DNA of 64,000 nt, taken from Cryptomeria japonica (lineage: Eukaryota > Streptophyta > Pinopsida > Cupressales > Cupressaceae). The stretch covers positions 609,012,677 through 609,076,676 of the forward strand of contig NC_081405.1 in NCBI RefSeq assembly GCF_030272615.1. Direction: 5' to 3'. Made by a program: the position numbers and the translations under genes. Shown here one piece after another: positions 46,004 through 57,839 of this stretch (positions within the stretch are counted from its first letter, which is position 1; each line of letters opens with the position of its first letter). The notes beneath the pieces were generated by a model that saw only the letters and a list, made by a program, of their open reading frames with translations, made no database searches and was not told where the DNA came from.

Positions 46004-48223
46004 ATGGTTGAAACCCATCTTAAAAAATCTAGGAGAGAAACTAAAGAGGCTCAAGAGTCCACAAACATGAGTGTCTATGAGTATGACAATGATGTCTTTT
46101 TCAATACTGATCATAACACATTACCTGACATGGATGCCTATAGAAACATTCCAAATGTTGAGAACATGGACACTACAAACAACAATGATACACACAATGA
46201 CAATATGGACAACTTTTATGTACATTCAGCAGATGTGGAAGAATCCATTATGGACCCCTGCTTCAATTGACTGATTGAGGAAATAATGAGGAGGGATAGA
46301 CAATACTTCCTACAAATGATGGCACAAAGTGGAGCCAAGATACCTCATGAATTTGACATGTCTCAAATAATGGAAAATCGACCTTTGCAACAACCTCACT
46401 CCAACATGGATCAAAGGAGACCTAATAGTGGAGGAAATAGAGGACCACATATGGTACCTGAATCACCATCATCTTTGTTTCAAAAACCAGAGGTCCCACA
46501 TACACATGGTCAAGCATATGATACTCACCTTTGCAGACCATTATGGAAGTCTTATGCAGAAAGATATGCTCAGTCACATACCAATGCTAAGGATCAACCA
46601 CCAAAGCAATTGGATATTCAAAGGCATGCTCAAAATTTGGACACAAGGAAACCCCATGTCAAATTTGGGGGCAACACATTAGAACATGATATGCCTGTAG
46701 AGTATGGTATACATGGACAAAATAGATATTTCATTTCTCAACATGAATCTATACCAAGTGGTCCATATATGCAGCATCACTATAGACCTCCTCCATATGA
46801 ACATGTGTATGATCAATATCATCCATATATGCAACATGCTCCTCCTCCAATTGGTGCCTCAAGCATGGGGTATGGTCCAAGAAGTCGATCTCCACCTAAG
46901 AGAAATTTGGAGCAACAAATCAGGGACTTACAAAAGAAAATGGAAGACATAAATACACCAAAGCCAACATACATAATGAGAGACATATGTCCTTATCCAT
47001 TTGACAAGAGCATTCCAATGCCTCCGTTTCCTACACACTTTGTGACACCTAAGTTTGATAAGTATAGAGGAAAAGGGGATCCTAAGGCACACATAAGACA
47101 GTTTTTCACAGCTTGCATTGAGGTAGCTTCTAAAGAGACATAATTGATGAGATTATTCCCACAAAGCTTTGGTGATCAAGCTATGGAATGGTTCTCCCAA
47201 CTTCCACCTGGCATTAAGTCATGGGGTGACCTAGCAGAGGCATTTATCCAACATTTCTCCTACAACATAGAGACAGACATATCAGTCACTACTTTGTGCA
47301 ACACCAAGCAAAAAGAAGGAGAGTCTTTTGCATCATTTTTACAAAGATGGAGGAATCTAGCCAGAAGATGCTCTTGTGAAATTCCACAAAAACAAATGGT
47401 AGAAATGTTCACTCAAAATGTTAACAAAGACATTGGTTATGATCTAAGGAAAACTTGTTTGTCCACCTTCAAGGACGTCATTGAAAAGGGTTTAGTGATA
47501 GAAAAGGTCCTAATTGAACAAGGAGTCATTAAGATATTCAAGGAAAACAAAGATGAATTTAAATGAAAAGACAAGCCAAGATTTTGGAATAAAAACAAGA
47601 ACACAGTCAATGATGGTGTTGTTGATGTCAACACAGTGCGACCCAAATTCATCTTTTCAGGATCAAGTTCTACAAACAATCAAGTGAATACTCAAACAAC
47701 TTCCAGATCACGAAGGAAGTACACCCCATTGGGAGAACCACTTGAGTCAGTTTTCAAGAAGCTAGTGGCAAACAAGGTAATCACAGTTCCACATTTTCCT
47801 CCATATGAACCAAAGGTTAAACCAAATTGGTGGAATGATGATGAGTATTGTGAATTTCATAAGAGCAAGGGTCATAAGATAGGAAATTGTCATTGACTAA
47901 AGAACATCATGCAAGATCTCATTGATAGAGGTGACATTGAGATTGAGGGACACTCATCCAATCAAGAACATGAGATGTTTAAGGAACCATTCCCAAAGCA
48001 TGACAAGGGAAAAGCTAAAGCCACAGATGACCAAACCAACTATACTAGAGAATCTTATAACTATGATTCAACCATCAATCACATCACAATGGACAATTAT
48101 GTCTCTACCATTATCATCAAGGACAAAAGCCCTGAGAATTCTACCCAGAGACACAAGATTGTCCTAAAAGGTGTTGGATCTTCTTTCGAACCTACCTCTA
48201 AATGTCATGTTACAACCTGCTGA
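46004..48223 (+). pseudogene. Gag polyprotein of element 3
   Basis: Starts at ATG 46004 (MVETHLKKSRRETKEA), a Lys/Arg-rich N-terminus, and stays in a single frame to the end of protease. In-frame stops occur at 46268, 47141, 47564, 47894 and 48221. After a long Gln/Pro/His-rich stretch (46380-46880) and a helical segment (LEQQIRDLQKKMEDI, possible coiled coil) comes the Gag core: KFDKYRGKGDPKAHIRQFF, FGDQAMEWFSQLPPGIKSW, LAEAFIQHFSYN and ESFASFLQRWRNLARR. A modified zinc knuckle follows (YCEFHKSKGHKIGNC, 47849-47893; CHHC, as in other Tat elements). The product forms the particle and binds RNA. Confidence 0.92.
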
Positions 48224-49093
48224 GGTAAATTTACTTTGCAAGGTGCTCCAGCCAAAAACACTACTTCTTCATCAACCAAACCTGCGTATGACCTTGTAGA
48301 ACAATTAGGGAAAACACCCACGCTCATCTCCATTCTTGAGCTCCTGCGCATATCCCCTGCACATAAAGCTATTCTTGACAAAATCTTGAGAGACACTGTC
48401 GTTCCTACTGATCTCAATGTGGACTAGTTTCAAGCCATGGTGGGATACCTTTCTGTTCCACAATCCCTTACATTCACAGAAGCCGACGATGCCTCTGTAA
48501 GTCAGCCACATAATGCACCACTACACATTGAAGCCTTCATACACAAACATCGAATAAAATGAGTCCTGATAGATGGAGGAGCTGGTCTAAACATTTGTAC
48601 ATTAAGCACAATTAAACAATTGGGATATTCTGATAAAGCTGTGAATTCTACAAATCAAATCACCATCAAGGCATATGATGATGAAGAGCGTTCGTCCAAG
48701 GGCACAGTCACCTTACCTCTTAGAGTTGGGCCAGTTACGAAGGATGTGGTTTATCAAGTCCTAGATCTAGATCTCACTTATAACATATTGCTAGGACATC
48801 CTTGAATTCATGAAATGAGGGCAGTCCCATCTACATATCACCAATGCATTAAGTTTCCTCACAATGGAGTGGAGGTAACAGTTAACGGTGATCCTAATCC
48901 GTTCATATACTGCAATAACCTGAGATCAAAAACTGAGACCATCATTCCCAGTAATCGTGAAGCTATTCCTTCTTCAGCATACATTGATCCTGAGTCATTA
49001 AAACCTTTGACATCAAAACAAGGTGAGCTTAAAGGCAAGTTTCAGGACAAGGGCATGGGGGAATACACTTTAAATCAAACCATGTACTTATGA
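48224..49093 (+). pseudogene. Aspartic protease of element 3
   Basis: Same frame as gag. VLIDGGAGLNICTLSTIKQLG holds the active-site Asp (codon 48572-48574) in a DGGA motif. The strand near the end, DLTYNILLGHP, is the conserved ILG(R/H)PW region, with the Trp codon turned into TGA (48803-48805). A further stop precedes VLIDGGA at 48560-48562. It cleaves the polyprotein. Clear family match but not functional as it stands. Confidence 0.9.
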
Positions 49094-50140
49094 CAAGTCA
49101 TGAGTTCACCAAAAGAATATGGAAGACCACATCCTAACAAGCAAGTATCCATCATGGTACTCAAATGGGACCCTACTACCTTTCAAAGATGGGGCAAACT
49201 GGAAGAGGAAGACTTATACAAAATGCTTTACAAAGACATTGAAGATGACACACAAAATCACATCAGTCTACCATGTGAGAAATATGGCAAAGGTTTCAAG
49301 ATCCTACAAAAATTCGGGTATGATGGAAAAAGCCCTCTTGGGTTATGAAAGGAAGGCATCATTGAACCTTTACAACCTGAATTGACTTTCAAAAGGGAAC
49401 ACTTGAAGGGACTTGGTTTCCTGACTTCCAAGGTCCACACTCAATGGACAAAAGAAGCCTTACAAATCAAAGCTGCCAAAATTCAACAAGAGGGTCGCTA
49501 TTCCATAGACTCCAATGAATGGGAATGGGGTTCAGACAAATCTTCCAGTGATTACGAGCTCACCGAAACATTCAGAGAGCCAGATGAACCCATAGAAGAA
49601 GAGGAATTTTGTTAAAGATTCAAAGTTTGTCAAGAAACAACCCATGAGGAGTCCACACAGTCCTTGTCTCAAGGTCCTAGGTTGAAATCACATAGGATGA
49701 GAACACCTGTCCCAGAATGCACTACTAGTGATGATAATTTGGATTTGTTCATGATCGAGACTGATGAGGAGAGTGCCATCGATGACCTCGATAATTACCT
49801 TGACATACCCGAATATAACTGCATCTTCACTCTTAGCCCCACTAACTTCGAAGACATTAAAGGCCTTCCCCTTGTTCACCACCAACTCATTGACTAGGAT
49901 CATGAAGGACTTGCACAGTTTGACACATTCCAAAATGATGAAGCTTTTATTGACTATCTTGGCATATGAGATGATCTTCCCCCTGGGGACCATAAAGTGG
50001 GATACACTATAGAACTCAATAGCGTGGCATATTTTGGTGAGGGTGTCGGACCTTCCAGTCGCAAAAATGTGAAAATAAGAACAAACCAAGGTCTTATGGC
50101 AAAAACCACACTGTGGCACTGTCTGACCCCAAAAAAGTAA
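49094..50140 (+). pseudogene. G-patch domain and acidic spacer of element 3
   Basis: Still in the gag-protease frame. KYGKGFKILQKFGYDGKSPLG (about 49280-49345) fits the glycine-patch pattern (G-x-G-F-x-x-L-x-x-x-G-Y-x-G-x-x-x-L-G), a short RNA- or helicase-binding module. Downstream is an acidic region (EPDEPIEEEEF, DDNLDLFMIETDEES). Stops at 49091, 49346, 49613, 49895 and about 49967. The frame ends with AAA AAG TAA at 50132-50140, next to the frame change. A G-patch in this position is seen in some plant Ty3/gypsy elements; its role is not established. Confidence 0.78.
50131..50140 (+). promoter_or_regulatory. Candidate -1 ribosomal frameshift site (A AAA AAG, then TAA)
   Basis: In the gag-protease frame the codons read CCA AAA AAG TAA, so the heptamer A AAA AAG (50131-50137) is in the correct phase for -1 slippage and the zero-frame stop follows at once. 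The pol frame continues GTA AAA AGA from 50137 in the -1 frame. Short stems are possible downstream (GAGG 50158-50161, CCTC 50169-50172, GAGG 50176-50179), but the spacer of 20 bases is longer than typical. Confidence 0.55.
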
Positions 50141-51477
50141 AAAGAAATGACATATTTGAGGGCGAAAACCTCTCTGAGGCACCCGAAGATGAAAGGCTCA
50201 ACATTCTCCCAGCATCATATGAGGAAAAGTCATCCATGTTGGTAGAAGAAACTATCAAAACAAACATTGGCACAAAAGAGGTTCCACACAACATATTCCT
50301 GGCTCAATCATTGACAGAGTCAGAAAGGTCAAAATTCATAAGTTTCTTCAAAGATCGACAAATCAACTTTGCATGGTAATACGCTGATATGCCTAGATTG
50401 GATCTGGATTTGGTAATGCATCATTTGACAGTTAAACCAGGGGCAAAACCAATGAAACAAAAATTAAGAAAGATCCATCCACAAGTGGCATTACTAGTCA
50501 AAGCAGAACTTGAGAAATTATTGGATGTCGGATTCATACACCCAATTGATTATCCTGAATGGATCTCCAACTTAGTGCCTGTCAGTAAACCAGATCACAG
50601 CATCAGAATATGTACAGATTTTAGAGACATCAACAAAGCTTGTCCAAAGGATGACTTCCCATTACCAAATATTGACTTGATTGTTGATCTCACAGCAAGT
50701 CATGAAATGTTATCATTGCTGGATGGATTCTCTGGTTATAATCAAATAAAGATCATGCCCAAGGATCAACATAAAACATCATTCACTTGTCCTTGGGGAA
50801 CCTTCTGCTGGAATGTCATGCCCTTCGGACTAAAAAATGCATGCGCTACATATCAAAGAGCCATGACTACTATCTTTCATGATCTCATGCACGTAACTGT
50901 GGAAGATTATGTCGACGACCTCTTGGGTAAATCAATAGATAGAAATACACATTTGGACATACTTTCAATCTTCTTTGATCGGTTGGAAAAATACAAAGTA
51001 AGATTAAACCCCAAGAAATGTGTTTTTGAAGTAACCTCTGGGAAGCTCCTAGGATTCATTGTATCCAAAAGAGGAATCGAAGCTGATCCAGCAAAAGTCA
51101 AGGCCATCTTGCAGATGCAACCACCAAGAAATATCAGTCAACTTTGGTCTTTACAAGGCAGACTCCAGTCCATACGAAGATTCATAGCGCAACTTGCAGA
51201 TAAGTGTAATCCTTTTCAGCACCTACTACATAAAAACATCAAATTCAAATGGGATGATAACTGTCAAGAGGCTTTCCAGATGCTCAAAGATTATCTTCTG
51301 AATCTGCCAGTTCTGATGCCACCAGTTCCAGATCAGCCTCTGTTACTATACATATCAACTACTCCAATAGCACTGAGGGCACTCTTAGCACAACAAATTG
51401 CTGAGGGCAAGGAAAAAGCAGTATACTATATCAGTCGTACTTTGGTGGGATATGAGCTAAACTACACACCAATTTAG
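50141..51477 (+). pseudogene. Reverse transcriptase and start of RNase H of element 3
   Basis: In the -1 frame relative to gag. An N-terminal stretch (SEAPEDERLNILPAS) ends with a stop at 50380. Then from 50389: LVMHHLTVKPGAKPMKQKLR, ISNLVPVSKPDHSIRICTDF, FPLPNIDLIVD, SLLDGFSGYNQIKI, TFCWNVMPFGLKNACATYQR and the intact catalytic VEDYVDDLLG (YVDD codons 50908-50919). Thumb: NPKKCVFEVTSGKLLGFIVS. RNase H starts with QPLLLYISTTPIALRALL and KAVYYISRTLVGYELNYTPI, ending at a TAG at 51475-51477. This 362-codon stretch is the best preserved in the window. Confidence 0.95.
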
Positions 51478-51762
51478 CGTGCATGTCTCACCATGGTCTT
51501 TGCTTCACAAAAATTATGACATTACATGCTCACTCATAAGACTAAGTTGGTTGCAAGAATCAATCCATTGAAATACCTTCTAAATAAAGCAACACTTACT
51601 GGGCGACTGGCCAAATGGGTAATGATCCTGAGTGAATTCGACATCGAGTATGTGGATAGAAAAGCAATAAAAGGACAAGCCATCGCAGATCAATTAGTAG
51701 ATGCTCCCATGATAGATGATGTTCCTCTAAGTTTAGAATTTCCAGATGAATCTATTTTAACA
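51478..51762 (+). pseudogene. Gypsy-type RNase H of element 3, C-terminal part and tether
   Basis: Continues the same frame: ACLTMVFASQKL, stop (51517-51519, at a codon where related proteins have Arg), HYMLTHKTKLVARINPLKYLL, TGRLAKWVMILSEFDIEYVD. This is the usual RNase H end and the connection toward the second RNase H. Confidence 0.88.
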
Positions 51763-52401
51763 ATGTCACATGCAAAGCCATGGCAACTGTACTTTGACGA
51801 CTCATACACATAGCATGGGACAGGAGCTGGCATCCTCTTTATAACTTCTCAAGGGGATTCTATACCAAATTCATATCGCTTATCATTTCCTTGCACTAAC
51901 AATATAGCAGAATATGAGGCATTAACAACTAGATTATGGATTGCAGTTTAGTGGAAGATCCAGGAACTTCATGTTTTTGGGGACTCTCAACTTGTAATGC
52001 ATCAAGCAACTGATGATTACCAAACAAAAGATGAAAAATTAATTCCTTACAAACAAATGGTGGATGACCTAAAACAACACTTCACAAAGATAGACTTTGA
52101 GCAGATACCAAGAGAGCAGAATCGCATCGCAGATGCCATGGCTACAATTGCTTCACTGATCAATCTACCTCCAAATGAGACCCGCTATGAGTTCTTGGTG
52201 GATAACCTTTTGGTTCCTTCATATGAGATCATTCCTACTAAGATGATATGTGTTGTCAGTCCCAAGTCCCAGTTATATGGTTCTATTTTCACATACCTTC
52301 ATGACAATACCCTACCTCCTGATCTATCAAATAACCAACGTCACACTTTCATTCACCAATCCTCTCGATATGTCATTTTAGCTGATATCCTATACCGGTG
52401 A
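51763..52401 (+). pseudogene. Second RNase H (aRH) of element 3, after RT/RNase H
   Basis: PWQLYFDDSYT (first Asp; the usual DGA is DDS here), stop, HGTGAGILFITSQG, NNIAEYEALTTRL (Glu), ELHVFGDSQLVMHQ (Asp) and REQNRIADAMATIASL (last Asp). Stops at 51811, 51949 and 52399. Position between RNase H and integrase is the standard Tat-group order and contrasts with element 2. Confidence 0.88.
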
Positions 52402-53529
52402 GGTCTAGATGGCACTCTCCTTAGATGTTTAGAAAGTGACGAAGCTCAAATTGCATTACGGGAAGTACATGAAGGGATATGTGGTCCACATGCTAGTGGT
52501 CCTACCTTGGCCAAGAAACTCATCAGGATTGGATATTACTGGCCCAATATGGAAAAGGACTCATATCAGTTTGTCAAGAAATGTAAGCAATGTCAAATTC
52601 ATGGAGACCTCATACATGCACCAGCACAAGAACTTCAACCAATTGCATCTCCTTGGCCCTTTTGTCAGTGGGGACTCGATCTCATAGGCAAGATTCACCC
52701 TCCTTCTTCCAATGGTCATAAATTCATTATCACTACCATAGAACATTTCACAAAATGGATTGAAGCTTTACCTCTCACACGAGCCACTAGAAAACTGATT
52801 GCTACATTCATCCTCAATTATATCATTTGTCGATACGGTATTCCTATTTCCATTATCACTGATAACGGGCGTCCCTTCAAAAATCAGGATGTTCGTGAAC
52901 TCTGTGACCGCTTCCATATTTCCCATCATTTCTCCACGTCATATTACCCCCAAGGTAATGGTCAAGTTGAGGCGTCTAATAAGACAATCCTTAAAATCCT
53001 AAAAAAGACAGTCAATGACACTGGTTGTAATTGGCATATCCAGCTTAATCCTGCACTTTGGGCCTACCGCACAAGTGTCTGCACACCTATAGGGGCTACA
53101 CCCTATTCACTTGTCTATGGCGCTGAAGCCATCTTGCCTATTGAGGTCGAGCTACCCTCTTTACGGGTCTCTTTGCAAAACATCATCAGTGATGAAGACT
53201 ATAGGGTCTCTCGCTTACAAGAGCTTGAACTACTGGATGAATGAAGACAAACTGCTTTTAATCATCTCAAGGCCTACCAACAATGAATGAGTCGTAGCTA
53301 CAATCACAAGGTCAAGCCTCGCACATTTGAGGTAGGTGACTTGGTTCTCAGAGAAAACCCCAAAAATCAGCAAGACAGAGAGAAGAAGGGCAAGTTCGAA
53401 CCAAAGTGGCTTGGTCCTTACATCATTGCAATAGCATATGGATCTGGGGCATATCAGCTCTCAACTATAGAAGGTGAACCTTTGGAGGATCCTATCAAGA
53501 ACATGCACCTTCACAGGTTCTACACATAG
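52402..53529 (+). pseudogene. Integrase of element 3
   Basis: The zinc-binding region (EVHEGICGPHASG, IGYYWPNMEKDSYQFVKKCK, QCQIHG) leads to the core: FCQWGLDLIGKIHPPSSNGH (Asp), SIITDNGRPFKNQDV (Asp), YYPQGNGQVEASNKTILKIL (Glu), NPALWAYRTSVCTPIGATPY and SLVYGAEAILPIEVELPS. Two TGA stops (53242, 53284) precede SYNHKVKPRTFEVGDLVLR and KFEPKWLGPYIIAIAYG (GPY motif). The natural stop is TAG 53527-53529. The catalytic triad is intact. The product inserts cDNA into the genome. Confidence 0.94.
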
Positions 53530-55288
53530 CTCTTTGGAATATCCTAATTCAAAAATCTCAAAAATACAAAAAAATCAAAAATTTCAAAAATACAAAAAAA
53601 TCTAAAAATAGAAAAATTCAAAAAAATTCAAAAATTTCAAAAATACAAAAAAAAAAATTATAAAACAAAAAAAATCGTTACTTGGTGAAAACCTGGCAAA
53701 CAGGCGCCTTGTGACACAAAAAAAATTGAAAAACAGAAAAACATTTCGTCCAACAGTGAAAACCACTTTGGTGGCGCCCTAGGCAAGTACCATAGTGAAA
53801 ACTGGGTCACTAGCACCATGCGTAGAGACATTGCTCCTCCCTCCTTCAGGATTCACTTTCATCCTTTCACTTTGCACACACTCACAACCTATTCGTTCAT
53901 AATAAACTTACCCATTCCCATCATGGCTTGTTATTGATCTACCCAAGATTGGTTCACCATTCATAATAAACCTTCCTTTCAATACCTTTCCATCCATAAT
54001 AAATCAGATCCTATCTATGGCTAAGGCAAATCCTACATCTAGTGATGGGTGTGGAACTGAGAGCATCACATGTTTCGAGGAGTACAGTTTCTTCCAGCTT
54101 TCTTCAGTTTATCCGTGCATAATCCGCAATAAAGCAGTATCTTGCATCATAGATCCACAATAAAGTTTCATCTTCTCCACAATAAAGTATCAGTTTCATG
54201 GATTCAATCAGTTTCAAATGAGACACAGCAGCAACAATGGGCTTCAACAAATCAAATCTTTCAACAGACTCAGACAACATATGGTTCAGTGTGATCTATC
54301 CTTTTTGTGAAAGTAAACATTGTGACCACAACCAAATAAGACTTATATAAGTGACAAGAGACACTAAACTTGAGGACTACAGTGGATGTTGGTATCGAGT
54401 CTTGGTTTTCTTTTGATTTCATCTTTTTTTGGTGACATGTCTTTTAGTTTTTCCGGGATGTCTCTGACTAGAGATTCTATCTCCAGGATGTTTTTGACTA
54501 GAAAGGCGAGGATGGGGTATCATCACCTATTTGTATTTGTTGTCTGTGGATTGTCTTTTAGTAATGCTATGACTTGTCCAAGGATATGAGGACACTATGA
54601 GTCTAGTATGAACTAGGGCATTCTTTGTTTGTGACTTTCTTATCTCCATGCAAACAAGTACAATGACTTTCTGGGTCGGACATATGCCTCGATTGTCATA
54701 ACCTACTTGCCATAATAAAGCTCAATGATGATAATGCACAAGAAGCTCTTTCACTTTCATATCTTCTGTCTTTCATCCCCCTTTCTTGATTGGCTTCCAT
54801 CGTCCTTCTCGAGTCTGCGTAGCCTGCTATCACATGACTTAGTATAATGACACACCAAAAACATTTGCATTTCATGTAGTTTCACCTACATTATCACATG
54901 TTAGCATTCCATACATACATATAGATATCACAATTGCATCACATCCTACACACAACACATGTTAGAACATTCTATATTCTCATCATGTAAATAGTTATTT
55001 GCATTGTCATATCCATCCGCATTTCATACATTCACATTTGCACTAGCATAACATATAAAACATAAAAGAACACAAATATTGCATTGCATCATGTACATAT
55101 TTGCATCCATATCATAAACATCACATAGGTACACATGCATATAGCTGCCACAAAGAAGAATCATCTCATATATATATAAAGTGTCATGATACAATGATGT
55201 CAAAATACATATGGCTACAGTCACCCGAAGGTGTCTACATCATCATACAAAAATGATACAATACTGATACATAGGAAGCTCTCTACGG
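53530..55288 (+). other. Element 3, non-coding stretch after integrase
   Basis: Begins with a low-complexity A-rich tract of short ttcaaaaatac-type repeats (53545-53680). Next are three GTGAAAAC motifs (53685, 53756, 53795) interleaved with AGGCGCC/TGGCGCC. Such repeated GTGAAAAC...GGCGCC wording follows integrase in related plant elements, in my recollection. The remainder, to 55288, shows no coding signal on either strand. Confidence 0.65.
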
Positions 55289-57228
55289 CTATGATGAACT
55301 CCCTCCCTCGGAGCCGCCTAGCCTCAACGGAATCTTAGCCCCCGAAGGACCTGCCCCAGGACCATCCCTCCTGTCCCCTCTATCTGGTGGTGGTGGAGGA
55401 CCCATAACCCCACCTCTAGATGCTTGTCTCCTCCAGCTCCCTCCCGTAGCTATCGTTGTCTGCGATGGTCTATGGAAGCTTCTCGCCTGCTAATCAGCTA
55501 GCACCGCACCATAATAAAGATCCCTCCAGTAGGCAATCTCCTCCCCTGCCCGCAGAACGTAGGCATATCCAGCCCCTATGTCCTCTACCGCCTGTCTCCC
55601 AGCCCTCAGTGTTGTCTCAGCCTTTGTGTAGCGCTGAATGGCCTGATCTCGCTCCCGCTCAATATCTCTGAGCCACCTCCTCAGCCTATCCCTTTCTCTC
55701 TCCAGGTCCTGGATCTCATCTGCTTATCCGTGGCAGATCTCCCTCATCTCCGTCAACTCATCCTTCTCTGCCTCAGCCCCTTGTGGCTCTACCTGTGGCT
55801 CCCCCTGTATGAGTGCCTGCCCCTGTGCCTGTGCCTGTACTGGTGCCTGTATTGGTGCCTGTCCCTATATCTATTACTATACCTATCCCTGTCTAGGACC
55901 CTATGCTGCTGGCACCTATAGCGGTAATCCACCATGACCCCTCACCACCCGAGCCTGCCTGTCCTCTCCACCCTCCCTCTGTGGTGCCACCCTCCTCTCT
56001 CCAACTGCCCCCCTCCTCCTCTATCGGTCTCTACCCCCATCATCTCCATCATCATCACCATCCCCACCACCATCTCCATCTAGTAGCTCTCCTGGATCTG
56101 TCAGGCGTGGGAATGGATGCTCGGCCCAGTATGCTATGTACTCGGCATCCATGTCGGCATCCTCAATCTCTGGCCACATATCCAAGGGTAGGGGCATCAT
56201 CTCCACTAGCTGTGTAATAGCCTAATCATATGATAGTAAGGGGCCAAACTGTGCTTGATCCCTGACAGTCCGTGCATACATGCCTAAACCCTGTGGCATC
56301 CACTGGATCCTACCGAACTGCCTGCCCACCCTGTCCACTAACTGCCTCTCTAGTACATAGGGCATCCGTCCAATCAGATACCTGCTCTAGAAGGTGTAGG
56401 ATAGCTCTACTACATCATCCTCCCACTGCTCACATCCCAGGTATGGCCTCCATATAACCATATCAATGTCATCAATCACCCGCCGCCAGTGCTCTAACCT
56501 TCCAATCCGTGGCTACGAAGTGATCATGTTGTACAAGTGTACGAAACTGCGTCCGTGACCTCTGCCCTTGAAATGTATCGGTCTCGTCACTGGTAGATGC
56601 TCATAGGCCCACACCTGTAACAATGTGACCCCGCAGCCCAATCCCACTAACCCATGGTACACAAACTGACGCAGCTCATAATATAGGTGTGCTAGCACAC
56701 ACAGTCCCCAGACATATCTGGTGTGCTATGTCACCAGTGTCTTCAATGCACCTCCCCAACCCACCACCAACCCTCATGTCGCTCTATTAGAACACAAGAA
56801 CCCACTGATCGCTCCTCCTATCACTGCTGGCAGTGCTAATCCTGTAGCTGTCATGGTGTCCCAAGCTACATGTTCTGCCCTCATCTCCAGTCCTAGGTCC
56901 TGAAACACTCGTCTAAGGGCCTCCCTGTCTCCATCTCAAGCATAGGGAATTAGTTCCCCATCGATCGGTATCCTCAGAATCCTGTATACATCCTCAAGGG
57001 TGACTGTCATCTCCCCCATCGGCAAGTGGAACGTGCAAGTCTCAGAGTGCCATCTCTCTGCTAGTGCAGTCAGCAGTCCCATGTTCACCCAAAACTTAGG
57101 CACATAAAGAATATGTCTAAGACCCATTGCCTCAATAGCCACTCGGTCCTCGAAGGTCAGCTCAGATCGCAATCTCTGCGACGATGGGAATCTCTCCCGT
57201 GACTCCAGCATAGGCAAATACTCCTGTA
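55289..57228 (-). pseudogene. Plant mobile domain (PMD, aminotransferase-like) protein, antisense inside element 3
   Basis: On the minus strand one frame runs from about 57228 to a stop at 55291-55289, with few internal stops (for example 56936 and 56513). The first Met is at 57211. The plant mobile domain is clear: TFEDRVAIEAMGLRHILYVP, WHSETCTFHLPMGEMTVTLE, DVYRILRIPIDGEL, LLQVWAYEHLPVTRP, YLIGRMPYVLERQL and QFGRIQWMPQGL. A Gly/Asp-rich linker (about 56030-56090) and a probable coiled coil (IQDLERERDRLRRWLRDIER, about 55715-55655) follow, then a Pro/Gly-rich tail ending GGSEGGSSS. A TTGACTACAG just upstream of 57228 could be a splice acceptor. PMDs occur in the host proteins MAIN and MAIL and in several TE groups. 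Related genes act in silencing and genome maintenance; the role inside elements is unknown. Confidence 0.85.
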
Positions 57229-57265
57229 GTCAAGGAAATAATCATGTCAGTCATAGTGGCATTCA

Positions 57266-57615
57266 CTGTTCATCACAAAATGCTACTTTTTATCTAAGTG
57301 CATATGGTATTCTATCCTAGTGACACTCATTGTTCATCACAAAGTGTTGCTGTCTATCCTAGTGACATTCACTGTTCATCACAAAGTGTTGCTTCTATCC
57401 TAGTGGTACTCCATGTTCATCACAAAGTACTACGTGTTATGCACTCCCTATTCATCACAAAGTGCTGCTCACATTTGCACTCCCTGTTCATCACAAAGTG
57501 CTGCTCACATTTGCACTCACTGTTCATCACAAAGTGCTGCTCATATTTTAGTACTCCCTATTCATCACAAAGTACTATATCTTGGTACTCACTGTTCATC
57601 ACAAAGTGCCTTGAT
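57266..57615 (+). repeat. TTCATCACAAAGTGCT array, nine units
   Basis: Same units as at 41730-41925 but with three more copies at its start. Spacing is irregular, 33-63 bases. It begins shortly before the start of the antisense PMD ORF. The ORFs over it are repeat by-products. Confidence 0.9.
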
Positions 57616-57839
57616 CTATCTTATCCTAGGGCTTATGCTTGAGTGAATCCTCTTGAGTGGTTTCCTAATTGGCAACGTATGTTCTATCGCAGAATTATCA
57701 ATCCTGGCCCTATTCGCAATTCTAGTCTTCCCTAGAGGACCTTCTTGAGTGTATCCTCTTAGCAACTTATCCAATCGACAGCATATGTTCATCACAGAAC
57801 TGTCGATTTGACCTAGAAGACACAAATTCACATTTTTTG

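Noticed and set aside
49688-50182. 164-codon minus ORF
   Set aside because: Shadow of the gag-protease/pol junction, which has clear sense-strand domains.
55903-56217. Pro/His-rich plus ORF
   Set aside because: Antisense shadow of the PMD protein's Gly/Asp-rich linker.
57266-57615. Spaced repeats resembling a CRISPR array
   Set aside because: Units and spacers are both degenerate and similar to each other, and the array lies in a plant retrotransposon.
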